64,000 nucleotides of DNA, from positions 558,001 to 622,000 of the forward strand of contig OY759723.1 of the NCBI GenBank assembly GCA_963662575.1, written 5' to 3'. The DNA comes from Bin5 sp963662575. GTDB taxonomy: Bacteria; Chloroflexota; Anaerolineae; Caldilineales; Caldilineaceae. Shown here in pieces: positions 51,949-60,522 of this stretch; the first letter of the stretch is position 1; each line of letters begins with the position of its first letter. The translations under genes and the position numbers were made by a program. The notes beneath the pieces were generated by a model. That model was not told the DNA's origin. It worked only from the letters and a program-made list of their open reading frames with translations, and ran no database searches.

Positions 51949-53121
51949 TTACGTTTCACAGTCAACTGTCAGTATGTCCTCCGGCGGTATGATGTCGATG
52001 CTGTCGGGCCAGTTGGGGATGAGTGCGTGCGCGCCGGCGCACTGGTACGATTGCAGGATGGTGAGAACGTTTTCGGTGAGCATGCCGATGTAGGTGCCGG
52101 CAAAGGTGCCGGGCATGCCCATGGCGTCCGAGTACAACTCGCGAACGCCGACGCGGGCGGTGCCGCCGTCGGCTTCGATTGCGGCCTGTACGGCCTCGAT
52201 GGTATCGGGCGGGATGCTGCTTTCGACGAACAGGACCGGGATCTCCTGCTCGACGACGAAGTGGACGGTGTCCTGGATGTCGCGGACGCCGGCTTCGTCC
52301 TCGGTGCTGATGCCCTGGATGGCGGTCATTTGCCAGCCAAAGGCGGCGCCGAAGTAGCGGAAGGCGTCGTGTGAGGTGACGAGGTAGCGCAGGCCGTCCG
52401 GCACGGAACGCATGCCCTCATCGGCCCAGGCATAGAGGGCGCGCAGCTGGGCAACGTAGGCGTCGGCATGGGAGATGTAGGTGTCGGCATGGTCGGGATC
52501 GAGTTCGGCGAGCGTTTGCGCGAGGTCGGCGACGGTGATCTCCCAGTTGCGGGGATCGAACCAGAAGTGCGGGTCGTCGGTGCCGGACTGGGACTGGGCG
52601 GTGACAAAGCCGCCGATGACGAAGCCCCCATCCTTGACCGGTTTCGAAAGGCTGTAGATCAGGGTGCCCTGCTCGCGTAAGGCTTCAAAGACGGCATCGA
52701 ACTGCCCTTCCAGATGCAGGCCGCTGTAGATGACCATATCGGCGGCGTTCATGGCGCGGATGTCGGACTCGGTGGGCTGGTAGAGATGGGGGTCGACGCC
52801 GGCGCCCATGAGGGGTGTGATCTCGATGGCGGGGACGCCTGCGGCGAGGATCCTGGAAAGGTCGCTGGCCTGGGTGGTGGTGGCGACGATGCGGAAGGCG
52901 CCGTCGGCGCGGACGCCTGTGGGTGCGGGGGCGTCCGGCTGGGCCTGTTGTTCGGCGGCTGTGGGGGTATCCTCCACGGTGGTAGCTTGGGCTGATTCTC
53001 TGCCGCGGCCGCAGGCTGTCGCAAGTAGTGCGGCGAACAGGATCAGGACTACGATGCGCGTTTGTCTGACGTGTGATCTGTGTGGCTGTGCTGATTGAGA
53101 AGATGTAGATTTGTGCGGCAT
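51949..53121 (-). CDS. Metal-binding lipoprotein of ABC importer (ZnuA/TroA/MntC family)
   Basis: A 390-residue cluster 9 metal-binding protein. The signal peptide (VVLILFAALLATAC) ends in a lipobox Cys. Metal ligands: His in GAGVDPHLYQPT, His in GTDDPHFWFDP, and acidic residues in VESSIPPDT and the LYSDAMG region. Between membrane anchor and domain is a Gln/Pro-rich linker. The ATG at 53121 is used; upstream residues are in a TTG extension. The promoter with a DtxR-like operator lies 70-100 bases upstream, suggesting repression by metal. Mn, Zn or Fe cannot be told apart by eye. Confidence 0.93.
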   Translation of the reverse strand: MPHKSTSSQSAQPHRSHVRQTRIVVLILFAALLATACGRGRESAQATTVEDTPTAAEQQAQPDAPAPTGVRADGAFRIVATTTQASDLSRILAAGVPAIEITPLMGAGVDPHLYQPTESDIRAMNAADMVIYSGLHLEGQFDAVFEALREQGTLIYSLSKPVKDGGFVIGGFVTAQSQSGTDDPHFWFDPRNWEITVADLAQTLAELDPDHADTYISHADAYVAQLRALYAWADEGMRSVPDGLRYLVTSHDAFRYFGAAFGWQMTAIQGISTEDEAGVRDIQDTVHFVVEQEIPVLFVESSIPPDTIEAVQAAIEADGGTARVGVRELYSDAMGMPGTFAGTYIGMLTENVLTILQSYQCAGAHALIPNWPDSIDIIPPEDILTVDCET

Positions 53122-53190
53122 GTTTGGGTTCCGTACGGGGGCAGATTCAAACAATCCAAAATATATTTTTATCCATGACTAATTCTTTAA

Positions 53191-53221
53191 TAAGGATAGC
53201 CTAATCTTTGACTTCTGTCAA
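53191..53221 (-). promoter_or_regulatory. Promoter with DtxR-like operator for the metal transporter operon
   Basis: On the minus strand TTGACA (53221-53216), 17 bases, TATCCT (53198-53193). A near-palindrome TTAGGCTATCCTTA (53204-53191), similar to DtxR/IdeR/MntR boxes, overlaps the -10. A bound repressor would block the polymerase, the usual arrangement for metal-repressed uptake genes. Confidence 0.65.
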
Positions 53222-53385
53222 GGGGTGAAGGGCAGTTCTTGTTTTGAGTTATTAGCTTTTAGTGGGGCGCTCGGCCGAGCGTTTGTCTGAACTGTGATTT
53301 GGGAAGATTTGAAGGATGGGCTGTGATTTTGGTGTCGGTGGCGGGCCGATACGGGCGTTGTACGAGAGTTCACGAGCGTTGACGT

Positions 53386-53445
53386 GTTATGTCGCGTTAT
53401 GTCGCGTTATGTCTACATATGTCGCCCCAAGTCTACATATGTCGC
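53386..53445. repeat. Iteron-like direct repeats
   Basis: GTTATGTCGC at 53386-53395 and 53396-53405, a third partial copy, then GTCTACATATGTCGC at 53411-53425 and 53431-53445. All share ATGTCGC. Followed by TTAAAAAAATTTGTCGCGG. Confidence 0.75.
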
Positions 53446-53543
53446 GCCTTAAAAAAATTTGTCGCGGTTGTTATCAGTGTTCTGTGGCATGTGTTGACCC
53501 GTTTTTGGGGTCGATTTCCGGTTCTGGAAATCTCGCTACGGAT

Positions 53544-53937
53544 TTAGCCAGCCTTGTGATCCGCCTCCATTTCAGCAAGACGCATGCGCAGAGCTTTTTG
53601 CATCAGAGGCACTGGCACGTCGACGCTTGGTTTGAGATGGAAGGTAGCGCCTGAAGTCCGGATGCCAGCTACCTTGAGTTGGTCCTTCAGGGCGGCCGGT
53701 ATGTCATAGCTGATTGTGTGCAGGGCGCAGTGGCGCTTGGAGGCCGACATGGCACCGAAGTCTGCCTTGAGGCGGAAGATCGGGATCTTGTAAAATGACA
53801 CGTTCAGTGCAGTCGGGTGCGACGGCGGTGATGATGGCGCGCAGCTGCGCGAGCGTTGCCCGGAATTCGGGGGCTTGTTCTGCCAGGTATTCGTCTATTT
53901 CGTGCGGCGCGTGGCGGGTTGGATTGGGTTTACTCAT
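53544..53937 (-). pseudogene. DUF1801-family gene with a frameshift
   Basis: The 5' part (from ATG 53937) encodes HEIDEYLAEQAPEFRATLAQLR and VAPDCTERV; the rest of the family, SFYKIPIFRLKADFGAMSASKRHC through PSVDVPVPLMQKALRMRLAEM, is in another frame up to 53544. The shift is around 53800. DUF1801 proteins are about 120-residue soluble proteins of the YdhG type. With the frame corrected the length is normal, so the loss is recent. Confidence 0.8.
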
Positions 53938-54120
53938 TTCGATGCGATTTCTCTAATTCGGCGATATCCAGCTTGTTCATGCTCTGAAATGCCGCGGGCG
54001 GCCCTTCCAACGCGGCCGCGGAGCAGGACATGCTGAGCTTGGGCGCATTCTTGAAGGGGTCATTATAGCACGGATTGTTGGCGGATTTGCGGGGGATTTG
54101 TGGCAATTTTCTGCAGTCGC

Positions 54121-54510
54121 TTAATCCCCGTCTCTCAAGTCGATTGCGAAAGAGGTCATAGCGTCAATCTTGTTGCCGGATGCTGAGGTGAAGCAGTTGT
54201 CGTCGCAGAAGGCGGACGGGCCGCCCTGTACGGTTGTGATGATGCCGTTGACGGCGTCTTCGGGCCCGTGGGTGACAGTTGAATGGATAAGCAGCTTGGT
54301 GGTGATTGTGTCTTTCATGGCTTCGAGCGCGGCGCGGACGGCCTTTTTGCCGCGGAGGGAGGCTTCGCCGATGATCTGCCAGCGGATTTCGTCGATGAAA
54401 TGGTCGAGGATTGCCTCGACATCGCTATGGGCGAAGGCAATGTTCAGATCTCTGAGCAGGAACTTTTAGGAGGCATTTCCGCAGTCGGCGTGGATGGTGA
54501 GTTTGGTCAT
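54121..54510 (-). pseudogene. NTF2/SnoaL-like gene with an in-frame stop
   Basis: From the ATG at 54510 the frame reads MTKLTIHADCGNAS, then TAA at 54468-54466, then KFLLRDLNIAFAHSDVEAIL and on to the end at 54121 in the same frame. The residues on both sides match the SnoaL-like family whose members start with an x-CGN-x-PK-x-FL block. Codon 15 is thus a nonsense mutation of a 129-codon gene. Reinitiation downstream at the ATG at 54318 would give only the C-terminal half. Confidence 0.8.
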
Positions 54511-54627
54511 GTGATTTTGTCGCCGTGTGCGGTCATCCCGTGGCGAGATTAGGTGAAAGCAGGGATGCGGGAGCGTTTGTGTACCGGCCCTCCAACTTTT
54601 CGGGCAGGCGCATTTCGTGCATTGGAC

Positions 54628-55299
54628 CTATTGCTCTGGATTAGTCGGAGTCCTAACGTAAGGGCCGAGTCTCGATTTCGTTAATGCCTGGTATTGGATT
54701 GAACTGCGCTGATGTCCCAATACCCTCATTCCTTTGTTTCTGCTCAACCTTATCACTCTTTTCTTATCACTAATTGTCACCCTATTTAGGGGGCCTCGCC
54801 TTATTCTCAGAACTGAACCTCTTTTCCGTGTAACGGTTTGTGCACGGTAACGGTCAGCACTAGGGAGCCCTTCCATCAACAGACGCGTCGCGGGATTGGG
54901 AAGAGTAAGGGAAGTTTCCGTGCTACCGCTGTCCTTTATGCTGGCGACGCTGAGCGTGCCCTGACGCTGCGGAGTCAGTTGGACCGCCGCTTCGTGACTT
55001 GCGGGGGAACCTGGTTCGTGAATAACGATTTCGACATCACGTCCGAGCGCAGTCAACAAACGCAGAAGCCGTTCCACTGAGTACTCACGGAAATTTCCGC
55101 GCAGGAGACGCGATACGTCAGGCTGCGAGAGTCCCAGAAGCGCCGCCGCGTCGACCTGCTTGAGCTTGCGCTGGCGGATGATCTTTTCGATGCGAGTGAC
55201 GAGTTGCGCTTTGAGCAGGTGTACTTCAGCGTCTGGTCGGCCCAGGTCCGCGAACACATTGCCGCTGCCGCGCTCGATCTTATCTTTTTCTGGATGCAT
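54628..55299 (-). CDS. HigA-like XRE antitoxin with long C-terminal tail
   Basis: A 223-residue protein. Residues 30-95 form a helix-turn-helix of the XRE type (RKLKQVDAAALLGLSQPDVSRLLRGNFREYSVERLLRLLTALGRDVEIVI). Such antitoxins normally end after about 100 residues; here a 120-residue Arg/Ser/Thr-rich tail without recognisable fold follows, possibly from loss of the original stop. It should neutralise the RelE/HigB-type toxin encoded just upstream and repress the operon. Confidence 0.8.
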   Translation of the reverse strand: MHPEKDKIERGSGNVFADLGRPDAEVHLLKAQLVTRIEKIIRQRKLKQVDAAALLGLSQPDVSRLLRGNFREYSVERLLRLLTALGRDVEIVIHEPGSPASHEAAVQLTPQRQGTLSVASIKDSGSTETSLTLPNPATRLLMEGLPSADRYRAQTVTRKRGSVLRIRRGPLNRVTISDKKRVIRLSRNKGMRVLGHQRSSIQYQALTKSRLGPYVRTPTNPEQ

Positions 55300-55307
55300 T
55301 GCACTAT

Positions 55308-55664
55308 CTACCTTTCGCCATAGATTTCTCTGTAATGCCGCTCTGCAGCCATCAGCCTGCGTCTGACCAGATCGATCTCCTGCTTAGGTGTAGAAATTCC
55401 CCTTTTGGCTTTCTTTTGGAAAGCATGCAGGACATATACCGCTCCTTTGAACCGAACTGTATATACAGCCCGGAAGGTGTCGCCATCGTGACGAGAGATT
55501 ATCTCCAGGACATTTGCCCCCAACCCTTTGAGAGATTTGACGTGCCGATGTCGGTGTCCAACTTGGGCCTGATACAAAGCGAAACCGACCTCGTCCTGCA
55601 CTGCGGCGGGGAATTTCTTCAGGTCCCTCTTGCTTGTTCCGACCCATTCGACAGGTTTTGCCAT
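55308..55664 (-). CDS. RelE/HigB-type toxin (Gp49-like)
   Basis: A 118-residue toxin with the RelE-like fold: VEWVGTSKRDLKKFPAAVQDEVGFALYQAQVG, then VKSLKGLGANVLEIISRHDGDTFRAVYTVRF and VYVLHAFQKKAKRGISTPKQEIDLVRRR. The last block, His-x-Phe-x-Lys-Lys, is typical of the Gp49/HigB group. It is probably a ribosome-dependent mRNA interferase. It precedes the antitoxin gene by 8 bases, the toxin-first order of higBA. Confidence 0.9.
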   Translation of the reverse strand: MAKPVEWVGTSKRDLKKFPAAVQDEVGFALYQAQVGHRHRHVKSLKGLGANVLEIISRHDGDTFRAVYTVRFKGAVYVLHAFQKKAKRGISTPKQEIDLVRRRLMAAERHYREIYGER

Positions 55665-55821
55665 CTCATTGACCTCAACAAATTATAGTGGTTTCGCCAT
55701 ATTTTTGCAATTGACATCCCCGGCGGGAGATTGTTCCACGGCAGGCTCGCCTCTGGATTCTGTGGTAGTGGGACAGTCCAGTCTCTCTTGATGCAAATCG
55801 GGGCGTTGCGTCACGCCCACT

Positions 55822-57153
55822 TCAAGAGCGTCTCGGGTTGAACCAGACGAGGGCGGCGCCGATGAAGGGGAGGCCGAGGGCGAGGAGGTTGATACCGGGC
55901 CAGGATTCGGTGGGGATGCCGCGGAGAGTGAGGATTGAGAGGCCGAAGCAGACGAAAGCGCAGCCTAGGAGGACTTGCCAGGCCGGGGGCGCGAGGCCGT
56001 GCCGGGCCTGGCCGATGCGCTCGAAGCGGGTGAAGAGGGCGATGAAGGGGATGAGGGCGACGACGAGAACGGCGATCCAGAGGGGGCGGGCGAGCCACCA
56101 GGCGGCTGTGCCGGGAACGATCGACAGCACAAAAAAACTGTCCCAGCCTCTTATCACAAATATCAACCCGATGGTCGTTACCAAGGCTGTTACGTGCCAG
56201 AGGAAGACGGTCATTATCATGCCGTTTATGAGCACGGTGGTCGTCCATAGGGCGCCGCGTTCGAGGAGGCGTCGCGCCGGTCTTTCGAGCGCGAGCAGCA
56301 GGCCGGTCTGGGCGACGCCGAGTGCCAGCAACGTTATTCGGGGCGGCAGGCTGTTGCTGATCCGCTGGCTGGCCGTCGTTACCATGGTGATGGGGTAAGG
56401 GCCGAAGATAACAAGGGCGAAGAGCACGGCCAGGCCGGCGGCGGCCCAGAGAAGGGAGCGACGCGGTGGGCCGATGCGGCCGGCCTGCCAGGCGAAGCCG
56501 AGCTGGTGGACGGCGAGCCAGACGAAGAGGTAGTTGAGCCAGCCGAGGTGCCGCCAGCCGACACCGAGGGCGAGCAGGTCGATGAGGGCGGCGGCGGCCA
56601 CAGGGGCCCAGAAGGAGTTGAAGCCGTAGCGCTGCCAGGCGCGGAAGGAGAGGGGCGTGAGCAGGATCATGAGGATGTAGACGACGAGGAACCAGGCGGG
56701 CAGGAGCGCGAATTGGGAGGCGTTTTTGAGAAGGATGGTGTTGAAAGAGATATCGTTGAAGCGACCAGTCAAAAAGAACCCGATCAGGGTCCAGACGGCG
56801 AGGACGGGCAGGACGGGCAGGATCAGGCGTTGGAGACGGCGAGCCAGCCAGGCGGTGTAACTTTCCTGTCGGCGCTGGGCCGATTGCCAACCGAGGGCGT
56901 TGACGTAGCCGCCGACGAGGAAAAAGATTGGCATGACCTGGAAGAGCCAGGTGAGCCAGCGGGTCCAGGGGATGACGGAAATCAAGTCCTGGATCTCCAT
57001 ATGGTTGCCTTCGGCATGGATGGCGACGACGAGCCAGTGGCCGAGGATGACGAGGCAAATGGAGGCGGCGCGCAGAAAGTCGAGGTAGCGGTTGCGGTTG
57101 GGTGGGGTTTGGGCGGCCTGGTGGGCGGCTTGGGTCCAGATGGGAAGCTTCAT
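55822..57153 (-). CDS. Acyltransferase 3 family membrane protein
   Basis: A 443-residue integral membrane acyltransferase. It begins RNRYLDFLRAASICLVILGHW (catalytic-type His in the first helix), PIFFLVGGYVNALGW, and has about 10-11 membrane helices with a Pro/Arg-ended C-terminus. Family members add acyl groups to surface carbohydrates or antibiotics. The ATG at 57153 has GGAGG five bases upstream. The open frame to 57480 is only the repeat array and is rejected as coding. Confidence 0.9.
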   Translation of the reverse strand: MKLPIWTQAAHQAAQTPPNRNRYLDFLRAASICLVILGHWLVVAIHAEGNHMEIQDLISVIPWTRWLTWLFQVMPIFFLVGGYVNALGWQSAQRRQESYTAWLARRLQRLILPVLPVLAVWTLIGFFLTGRFNDISFNTILLKNASQFALLPAWFLVVYILMILLTPLSFRAWQRYGFNSFWAPVAAAALIDLLALGVGWRHLGWLNYLFVWLAVHQLGFAWQAGRIGPPRRSLLWAAAGLAVLFALVIFGPYPITMVTTASQRISNSLPPRITLLALGVAQTGLLLALERPARRLLERGALWTTTVLINGMIMTVFLWHVTALVTTIGLIFVIRGWDSFFVLSIVPGTAAWWLARPLWIAVLVVALIPFIALFTRFERIGQARHGLAPPAWQVLLGCAFVCFGLSILTLRGIPTESWPGINLLALGLPFIGAALVWFNPRRS

Positions 57154-57216
57154 GGTGGCCTCCAAGGATGGCTGCGGCGGGACCTTTTCATCCACTAATA
57201 TACACGATGGGTCGGG

Positions 57217-57450
57217 GAGAACTGCAACGGCAACACCTTTGTCCACGAAGGGCCGCGAAGGACCACGAAGAACGGCAACGGCAACACCTTTCTGTCCACG
57301 AAGGGCCGCGAAGGACCACGAAGGGCCACGAAGAACGGCAACGGCAACACCTTTTGTCCACGAAGGGCCGCGGAGGGCCACGAAGAACGGCAACGGCAAC
57401 ACCTTTTTGTCCACGAAGGGCCACGAAGAAAACCTTAAACCCTTTTTATC
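57217..57450. repeat. CCACGAAGGGCC tandem array 2, with GGCAACGGCAACACC linker
   Basis: Four to five units of GTCCACGAAGGGCCGCGAAG, GACCACGAAGAAC, then the linker GGCAACGGCAACACC and a T-run. The linker differs from those in arrays 1 and 3. Confidence 0.9.
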
Positions 57451-57472
57451 CACGAAGGGGCATTTAGACTCT

Positions 57473-57775
57473 TTATCCATGCCACCATTCAGGCTGTCTC
57501 ACTGTGTATTCGCTGGCAGCCGCCACCTTGGATGAGCCGCACAGCTGGAATCGCGCCGAACGGTCGATGAGCGATGGTTTTGGAGGGGGGCGTTGCGGGG
57601 GGTGTCCCCCCGCACAAGGGAGGGCCGTAGGCCCGACCGCCACAAAAGGGCGTAGCCCCTGGCGGCGGCGGGGGTTTGCCGACGACAGCCCTTCGCCGCC
57701 TTAGCGGCGAAGGGTGCGCAGGCCCGCCTTAGCGGGCCGGAGCCGCCGGAGGGCGTCCTCGCCCGTAGGCGTCCA
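57473..57775. repeat. Dispersed hairpin repeat, copy C (full length)
   Basis: Nearly identical to copy B through all hairpins. The final stem is GGGCG-TCCT-CGCCC, differing from copy B only in the loop. The upstream third differs more. Confidence 0.9.
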
Positions 57776-57932
57776 TAGGCAGGGAGAGAGTGAAGAGAGA
57801 GACATTTGCGGCGTCGCTCGGGGTCGTGAACTGGCTATGGGCGCGATGTCAGGCAGAGTCCGTAGCGGGTGCGGTGGGCAGGTTCAGCATTCGGTCGATG
57901 GTGGCGGACGGGTCGCCAGCAGTCTCGAGTAG

Positions 57933-59537
57933 CTAGCCGGTGGATTCGAGCCAGCGCAGGCGCTGCACGATTTGGCTCAGGAGGGGTTCGAGCTGCGCGA
58001 ATTGGTCGGTGTGGACGCTGAAGGTGAGCGCGAGAAGGGTGGCGCCGTCCGGGGAGAGGAGCCAGACCTGCCAAACTTCGCTGTTGGTTTCGTTCTCGAG
58101 GTAACGGATGGAGACAACTTGCTCGTCGGCGGGCCTGAGACCTTGCGCCAGTTCAACGGTGGCGGGGGAAAGGCTGTAGGTATTCTCGGCGGCCATCTGG
58201 GCGTAGTGGTCCATGCTCAGGCCGTCGGCTGGGAAGGAGAAGACAAGCAGGAAGTTGCTGGCGGGGCTATCGGGCTGGTCGGATTGGAGACCGAGGCCAA
58301 TGACGGCATCGTCGCGGCGGCGGCTCATTTCCGACACGAGCTGGCCCATGGCGGCGACGTCGAACTGTTTGCTTTCGAGCTTATAGGCTGCGGAGAGGAA
58401 GGCGAGGTCGGCCTGGGTGGGCCGCGCGGGATCGAGGTAGTGCCATCCGGGCGGATAGGAGAGGGCCAGACCGCGGGCATCGTCGTCATAGGTCAACCAA
58501 CCGGCGGGATCCGCTTGGGGCGCGTTTGGCGCGTCGGCGGAGGTGGTCAAGTAGGCGCTGTGCAGCCAAGCCAGTCGACCGTTGAATTCGACCTGCCACC
58601 AGTCGCCGGCTGGACTGCTGCTGATGGCGGCCAACCGCTGCCCTGCTGTTGCCTTGGCGATGATTGGATGGTCGGTACCTGGCCCGGCGCGCACGTTCAT
58701 GTTGCTGGTGAGGGTCACGGTCGGCCCGGACTGTGGGATGTAGGCAGGGTTATCCAGCCACTGAACGCGCCGCACGACCTCAAGCATCAGCCGCTCCAAC
58801 CATTGGGGAAACTCGCCCCATACGTCGAAGGTAGCGGTAAGAAAAGTCGCGCGGTCGGGAGAAAGGAGGACGACCTGGCGGCCGAGCGCATTTGCGTCGG
58901 GGATGGCGCCGGCTCGCTCGCCGAATGCGAGCGCGGCGTCGATCCGGTAGGTGACGGTTGCGGTCTGCTCTCCCCAAGGCCGCAGACCGGGGCCGATCTC
59001 GATGCTCTCCACTGCCGCGTACCCGGACGCTGTCAGCTGGTCGGCCAGCTGTTGCGCAAACAGTTCCAAGGTGCGGCCTTCGCTGGGCACGGTGAGGAGT
59101 TGGAAGCCGTTGGTGTCGGACGGCGGGATGTCGGCATCGAAGGGAAAACCGGTGCCGACAACGCGGGGCTCTTGGCCCGGGGGCCTCAGAGAATCGAGAT
59201 AGCTGGCCCTATCCTTGAGGTATGCATCGGCCAGCTGCGGTAGGAACGAGAGAAGTTCCTCTTGTGAGGAGGCGAAGAGCCAGCCATTTGGATAGAAAAT
59301 CTTCAGACCGTGCTGCTGGTTGTCGACACTCTGCCAGCCGTAGAACGGTCCGCCGGCGGCTGCGGGGGTATCTCCAATTGGGATCACAAGCGGATTATGG
59401 ATCGACAACAGGGGGGCCGGGCGCACAGGAGCAGTGACAGGCACTTCTGCTACAGCAGATAAAGGATTGCAGGCGGTGAGCAGGAGGGCAGCGATCATGA
59501 CTAGCGCCCAGGTGAAGTTACGATGAGTTGCAGACAT
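57933..59537 (-). CDS. Exported lipoprotein with central SH3 domain and two similar flanking domains
   Basis: A 534-residue lipoprotein. The signal peptide ends LVMIAALLLTAC. An N-terminal PsbP-like domain (about 70-255: YGWQSVDNQQHGLKIFYPNGWLFAS ... RRVQWLDNP), an SH3_3 domain (about 265-325: NMNVRAGPGTDHPIIAKATAGQRL ... AWLHSAYL) and a second PsbP-like domain (about 340-530: GWLTYDDDARGLALSYPPGWHYL ... QRLRWLES) follow; the two outer domains are clearly related. The ATG at 59537 has GGAGG eight bases upstream. Function unknown; surface sensing or binding is plausible. Confidence 0.85.
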   Translation of the reverse strand: MSATHRNFTWALVMIAALLLTACNPLSAVAEVPVTAPVRPAPLLSIHNPLVIPIGDTPAAAGGPFYGWQSVDNQQHGLKIFYPNGWLFASSQEELLSFLPQLADAYLKDRASYLDSLRPPGQEPRVVGTGFPFDADIPPSDTNGFQLLTVPSEGRTLELFAQQLADQLTASGYAAVESIEIGPGLRPWGEQTATVTYRIDAALAFGERAGAIPDANALGRQVVLLSPDRATFLTATFDVWGEFPQWLERLMLEVVRRVQWLDNPAYIPQSGPTVTLTSNMNVRAGPGTDHPIIAKATAGQRLAAISSSPAGDWWQVEFNGRLAWLHSAYLTTSADAPNAPQADPAGWLTYDDDARGLALSYPPGWHYLDPARPTQADLAFLSAAYKLESKQFDVAAMGQLVSEMSRRRDDAVIGLGLQSDQPDSPASNFLLVFSFPADGLSMDHYAQMAAENTYSLSPATVELAQGLRPADEQVVSIRYLENETNSEVWQVWLLSPDGATLLALTFSVHTDQFAQLEPLLSQIVQRLRWLESTG

Positions 59538-59698
59538 AGTTGCTCCCTCCATTGCTCTATAGCGGGCTTTAGGGGCAAGGTTACCCCTGGCCTGGACACG
59601 CGAAAGAGTCGCTTGGCACGGGTCTCAGCGTCTCTGACCGGTGTCTTATCCCTCACCCGATCCCGGCATTGTGCGGTTGTGCAAGCAGTTCCGCAGAG

Positions 59699-60073
59699 CT
59701 ACGCTGGGCGAACCTTTTTGCGGACCAAGACATCCACGCCCCAGGCAGCAAACGCCGCAACTATGATGGGAAGGAAGTTCAGGCGAGAGGCGGCGTCGAA
59801 AAGGGCAAAGGACAGGAATACGCCCAGAGCGAGAATTGGAAATGTGATTGCCAGCGTGACCAGTGCGTCAGCCAGACTTTTCCGTTGGTAGATCAGCTCA
59901 TGCATAAATGAAACTGCGGGATAAATAATACACATAATCGTAAGACGCAACAAAATGTAGGATTGGATGTAGGGAGAGCCAATCCCTTCGCCGATAAGAA
60001 GCAACCCGGCCAACCAGATGACTAGCGAGAAGGTGTAGGGCACTTTTCTCCATGTCGCGAGAAGATTCTGCAT
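59699..60073 (-). CDS. Small four-helix membrane protein
   Basis: About 124 residues with four hydrophobic segments: FSLVIWLAGLLLIGEG, YILLRLTIMCIIYPAVSFM, LVTLAITFPILALGVFLSFAL and FLPIIVAAFAAWGVDVLV, and a basic C-terminus. No family recognised. An upstream in-frame GTG at 60106 is an alternative start; neither has a clear ribosome-binding site. Confidence 0.6.
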   Translation of the reverse strand: MQNLLATWRKVPYTFSLVIWLAGLLLIGEGIGSPYIQSYILLRLTIMCIIYPAVSFMHELIYQRKSLADALVTLAITFPILALGVFLSFALFDAASRLNFLPIIVAAFAAWGVDVLVRKKVRPA

Positions 60074-60522
60074 TTTCCGAGGCGCCTCTCTTTCTTCCTG
60101 TTGCACGGGGCGATGCGTCTGAAGGGATACGTGAAAGTTTCTTGCTCTCTACCTTTTCCTCCAGATCGCGGTGCGCGCTTTTGGGGGCTCGCCTAAGGCG
60201 ATGCGTATTCAGTACGAATCGTGAAACCTCCTGCGGATCTGAGGGTACGCTCGGTCTCCAGGGAATGCCCCGATTGTAGCGGCAAAAGCGCTAAAGGGAA
60301 AGGGGGAACTGCGGGGGAACTGCGGGGAACTGTAGGGGAACTGTTGGGAACTGCAGGGGAACTGCTGGGGGCCAGGGGTTAGGGGGTTGAGACAGAAAAG
60401 GGGAGGAGATTCTGTTGGCTGGATATTTTGCTGGGGAAGTTTGAGCACGGTGGCGAGCCAGGGCGGGGCGGGCAGGGCGCGGGCGAAGGCCGGTCTGGGG
60501 TTGGGGGCGCTGGCAGGCGGGT
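60074..60522. other. Gene-free region with a GGGGAACTG tandem repeat
   Basis: The stretch 60303-60372 holds six units of GGGGAACTG plus two or three variable bases. Otherwise nothing recognisable; a Gly/Arg-coding-looking stretch up to 60520 is not supported as a gene. Confidence 0.5.
60303..60372. repeat. GGGGAACTG tandem repeat
   Basis: Units of 10-12 bases: GGGGAACTGC, GGGGGAACTGC, GGGGAACTGTA, GGGGAACTGTT, GGGAACTGCA, GGGGAACTGCT. The spacing differences rule out strict replication slippage of one unit. Confidence 0.85.

Larger units (their letters stand above)
53122..53543. other. Regulatory and repeat-bearing region upstream of the metal operon
   Basis: AT-rich promoter and operator (53191-53221), CAGT-type repeat (about 53235-53265), one copy of the TCTGAACTGTGATTT repeat (53282-53330) and iteron-like repeats (53386-53445). 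No protein gene. Confidence 0.6.
57154..57932. other. Gene-free region with array 2 and hairpin repeat copy C
   Basis: Tandem array (57217-57450) and the hairpin repeat (57473-57775). After 57775 about 150 bases show nothing recognisable before the end of the lipoprotein gene. Confidence 0.6.

Noticed and set aside
57154..57480. N-terminal extension of the acyltransferase through the repeat array
   Set aside because: The translated repeats are not protein-like, and the ATG at 57153 has GGAGG at ideal spacing.
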